Made by a program: the position numbers and the translations under genes
Notes under the pieces: model-generated
Told to the model about the DNA's origin: nothing
The model's input: only the letters and a program-made list of their open reading frames with translations
The model's database searches: none
IMG/VR virus record: IMGVR_UViG_3300048016_000090
Coordinates: 1 to 38,033 of that record
DNA from: a virus
Length of the DNA stretch: 38,033 nt
Direction: 5' to 3' (one strand)
Shown here: one piece after another, positions 37,684 through 38,033 of the stretch
Layout: every line of letters begins with the position of its first letter
Position numbering within the stretch: position 1 is the first letter of the stretch

Positions 37684-38033
37684 ATGAAAACTAACCTAAA
37701 TAAAATCCGTTCTAAATCACCTTGCACTTCTGGTTGGACTAAGTTGTTGAAACATCTTGGTAAGACAGTTGCAGATGACGTTGAGCTGGATTTGTTGACA
37801 ATCCTTGAAAGCAATGGTTTGGATGATACGTTGTGGTGCTTGAGAGCAGTAGATGACTTTGACAAAGAGAAGCGGTTGATGGCGGTTGCTTTTGCTCGGG
37901 AAGTGCAGCACTTGATGAAAGACCAAAGGAGCATTGCTGCGCTCGATGTGGCTGAGAAGTTCGCTAACGGGGAGGCTACGCAGGGGGAGTTGGAGCTTGC
38001 TGCTCATGCTGCTGCTGCTGCTTCTGCTCGTAC
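37684..38033 (+). CDS. Ala-rich repeat phage protein, copy 2 (3' end outside window)
   Basis: The visible 116 residues match copy 1 closely through the N-terminal domain (SPC..GWTKLLKHLGKT, DDVELDLLTILESNGLDD, RLMAVAFAREVQHLMKDQRSIAALD) and then enter an Ala-rich tail (AAHAAAAASAR). No stop before the window end. Each copy has its own promoter cassette, consistent with duplication of a promoter-plus-gene unit. Confidence 0.75.
   Translation, partial: MKTNLNKIRSKSPCTSGWTKLLKHLGKTVADDVELDLLTILESNGLDDTLWCLRAVDDFDKEKRLMAVAFAREVQHLMKDQRSIAALDVAEKFANGEATQGELELAAHAAAAASAR

Noticed and set aside
1-38033. Lysogeny module (integrase, repressor, attachment site)
   Set aside because: No recombinase or CI/Cro-like gene is visible; the only clear HTH is fused to an exonuclease. 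Absence from this window does not exclude one elsewhere.

Overview
The window is part of the genome of a tailed, siphovirus-like bacteriophage. No chromosomal housekeeping genes are present, genes are densely packed with many 1-16 base overlaps, and the content is tail, lysis, DNA replication and nucleotide metabolism. DNA is AT-rich overall, with more GC-rich patches at about 3.5-5.3 kb and 26.4-28.3 kb. The host cannot be fixed from sequence; the lambda J-like tail tip, M15 endolysin and GTA-type holin fit a Gram-negative (proteobacterial) host. No phage RNA polymerase, integrase or repressor is visible, and the many sigma70-like -10 elements (often TGn-extended) suggest use of host RNA polymerase.

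Layout. (1) 1-7.1 kb, rightward: the C-terminal part of a J-like tail tip protein carrying 96-bp tandem repeats, a DUF4376 protein, a fibre with a self-cleaving S74 chaperone, then a lysis module (small membrane proteins, 3-TM holin, M15 L,D-type endopeptidase), closed by a bidirectional terminator at 7.1 kb. (2) 7.1-28.5 kb, leftward: thioredoxin and class I ribonucleotide reductase; two dNTP pyrophosphatase-like proteins; HTH/DnaQ-like exonuclease, endonuclease VII-like nuclease and FEN-like exonuclease; a macro-domain protein; a nucleotidyltransferase-fold protein; an RNA block; T7 gp2.5-like SSB; family B DNA polymerase; T7 gp4-like primase-helicase; then a run of small genes. Two HNH-type homing endonuclease genes sit inside this arm. 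(3) 28.5-29.1 kb: a non-coding divergent control region with iteron-like repeats and outward promoters. (4) 29.1-38 kb, rightward: small early-type genes including a cytidine-deaminase-like protein, a ThyX-like thymidylate synthase, an HU/IHF-like protein, a SleB-type hydrolase with signal peptide, and two copies of an Ala-rich repeat gene, the second cut by the window end.

The middle and right arms work together: ribonucleotide reductase plus thioredoxin, deaminase, ThyX and the pyrophosphatases shape the dNTP pool used by the phage polymerase, helicase-primase, SSB and nucleases.

The most unusual parts are: (a) the RNA block at 18.85-19.2 kb, which holds an 88-nt tRNA-like gene with a perfect acceptor stem, T-arm, encoded CCA and an Arg(UCU)-type anticodon arm but no D-arm, followed by a 135-nt element closed by a 22-bp perfect stem, and then the nucleotidyltransferase-fold gene; (b) a family of near-identical promoter cassettes (TATAATTCA-TCATCTTAA type) in front of individual small genes in the right arm; (c) the iteron-bearing divergent region.
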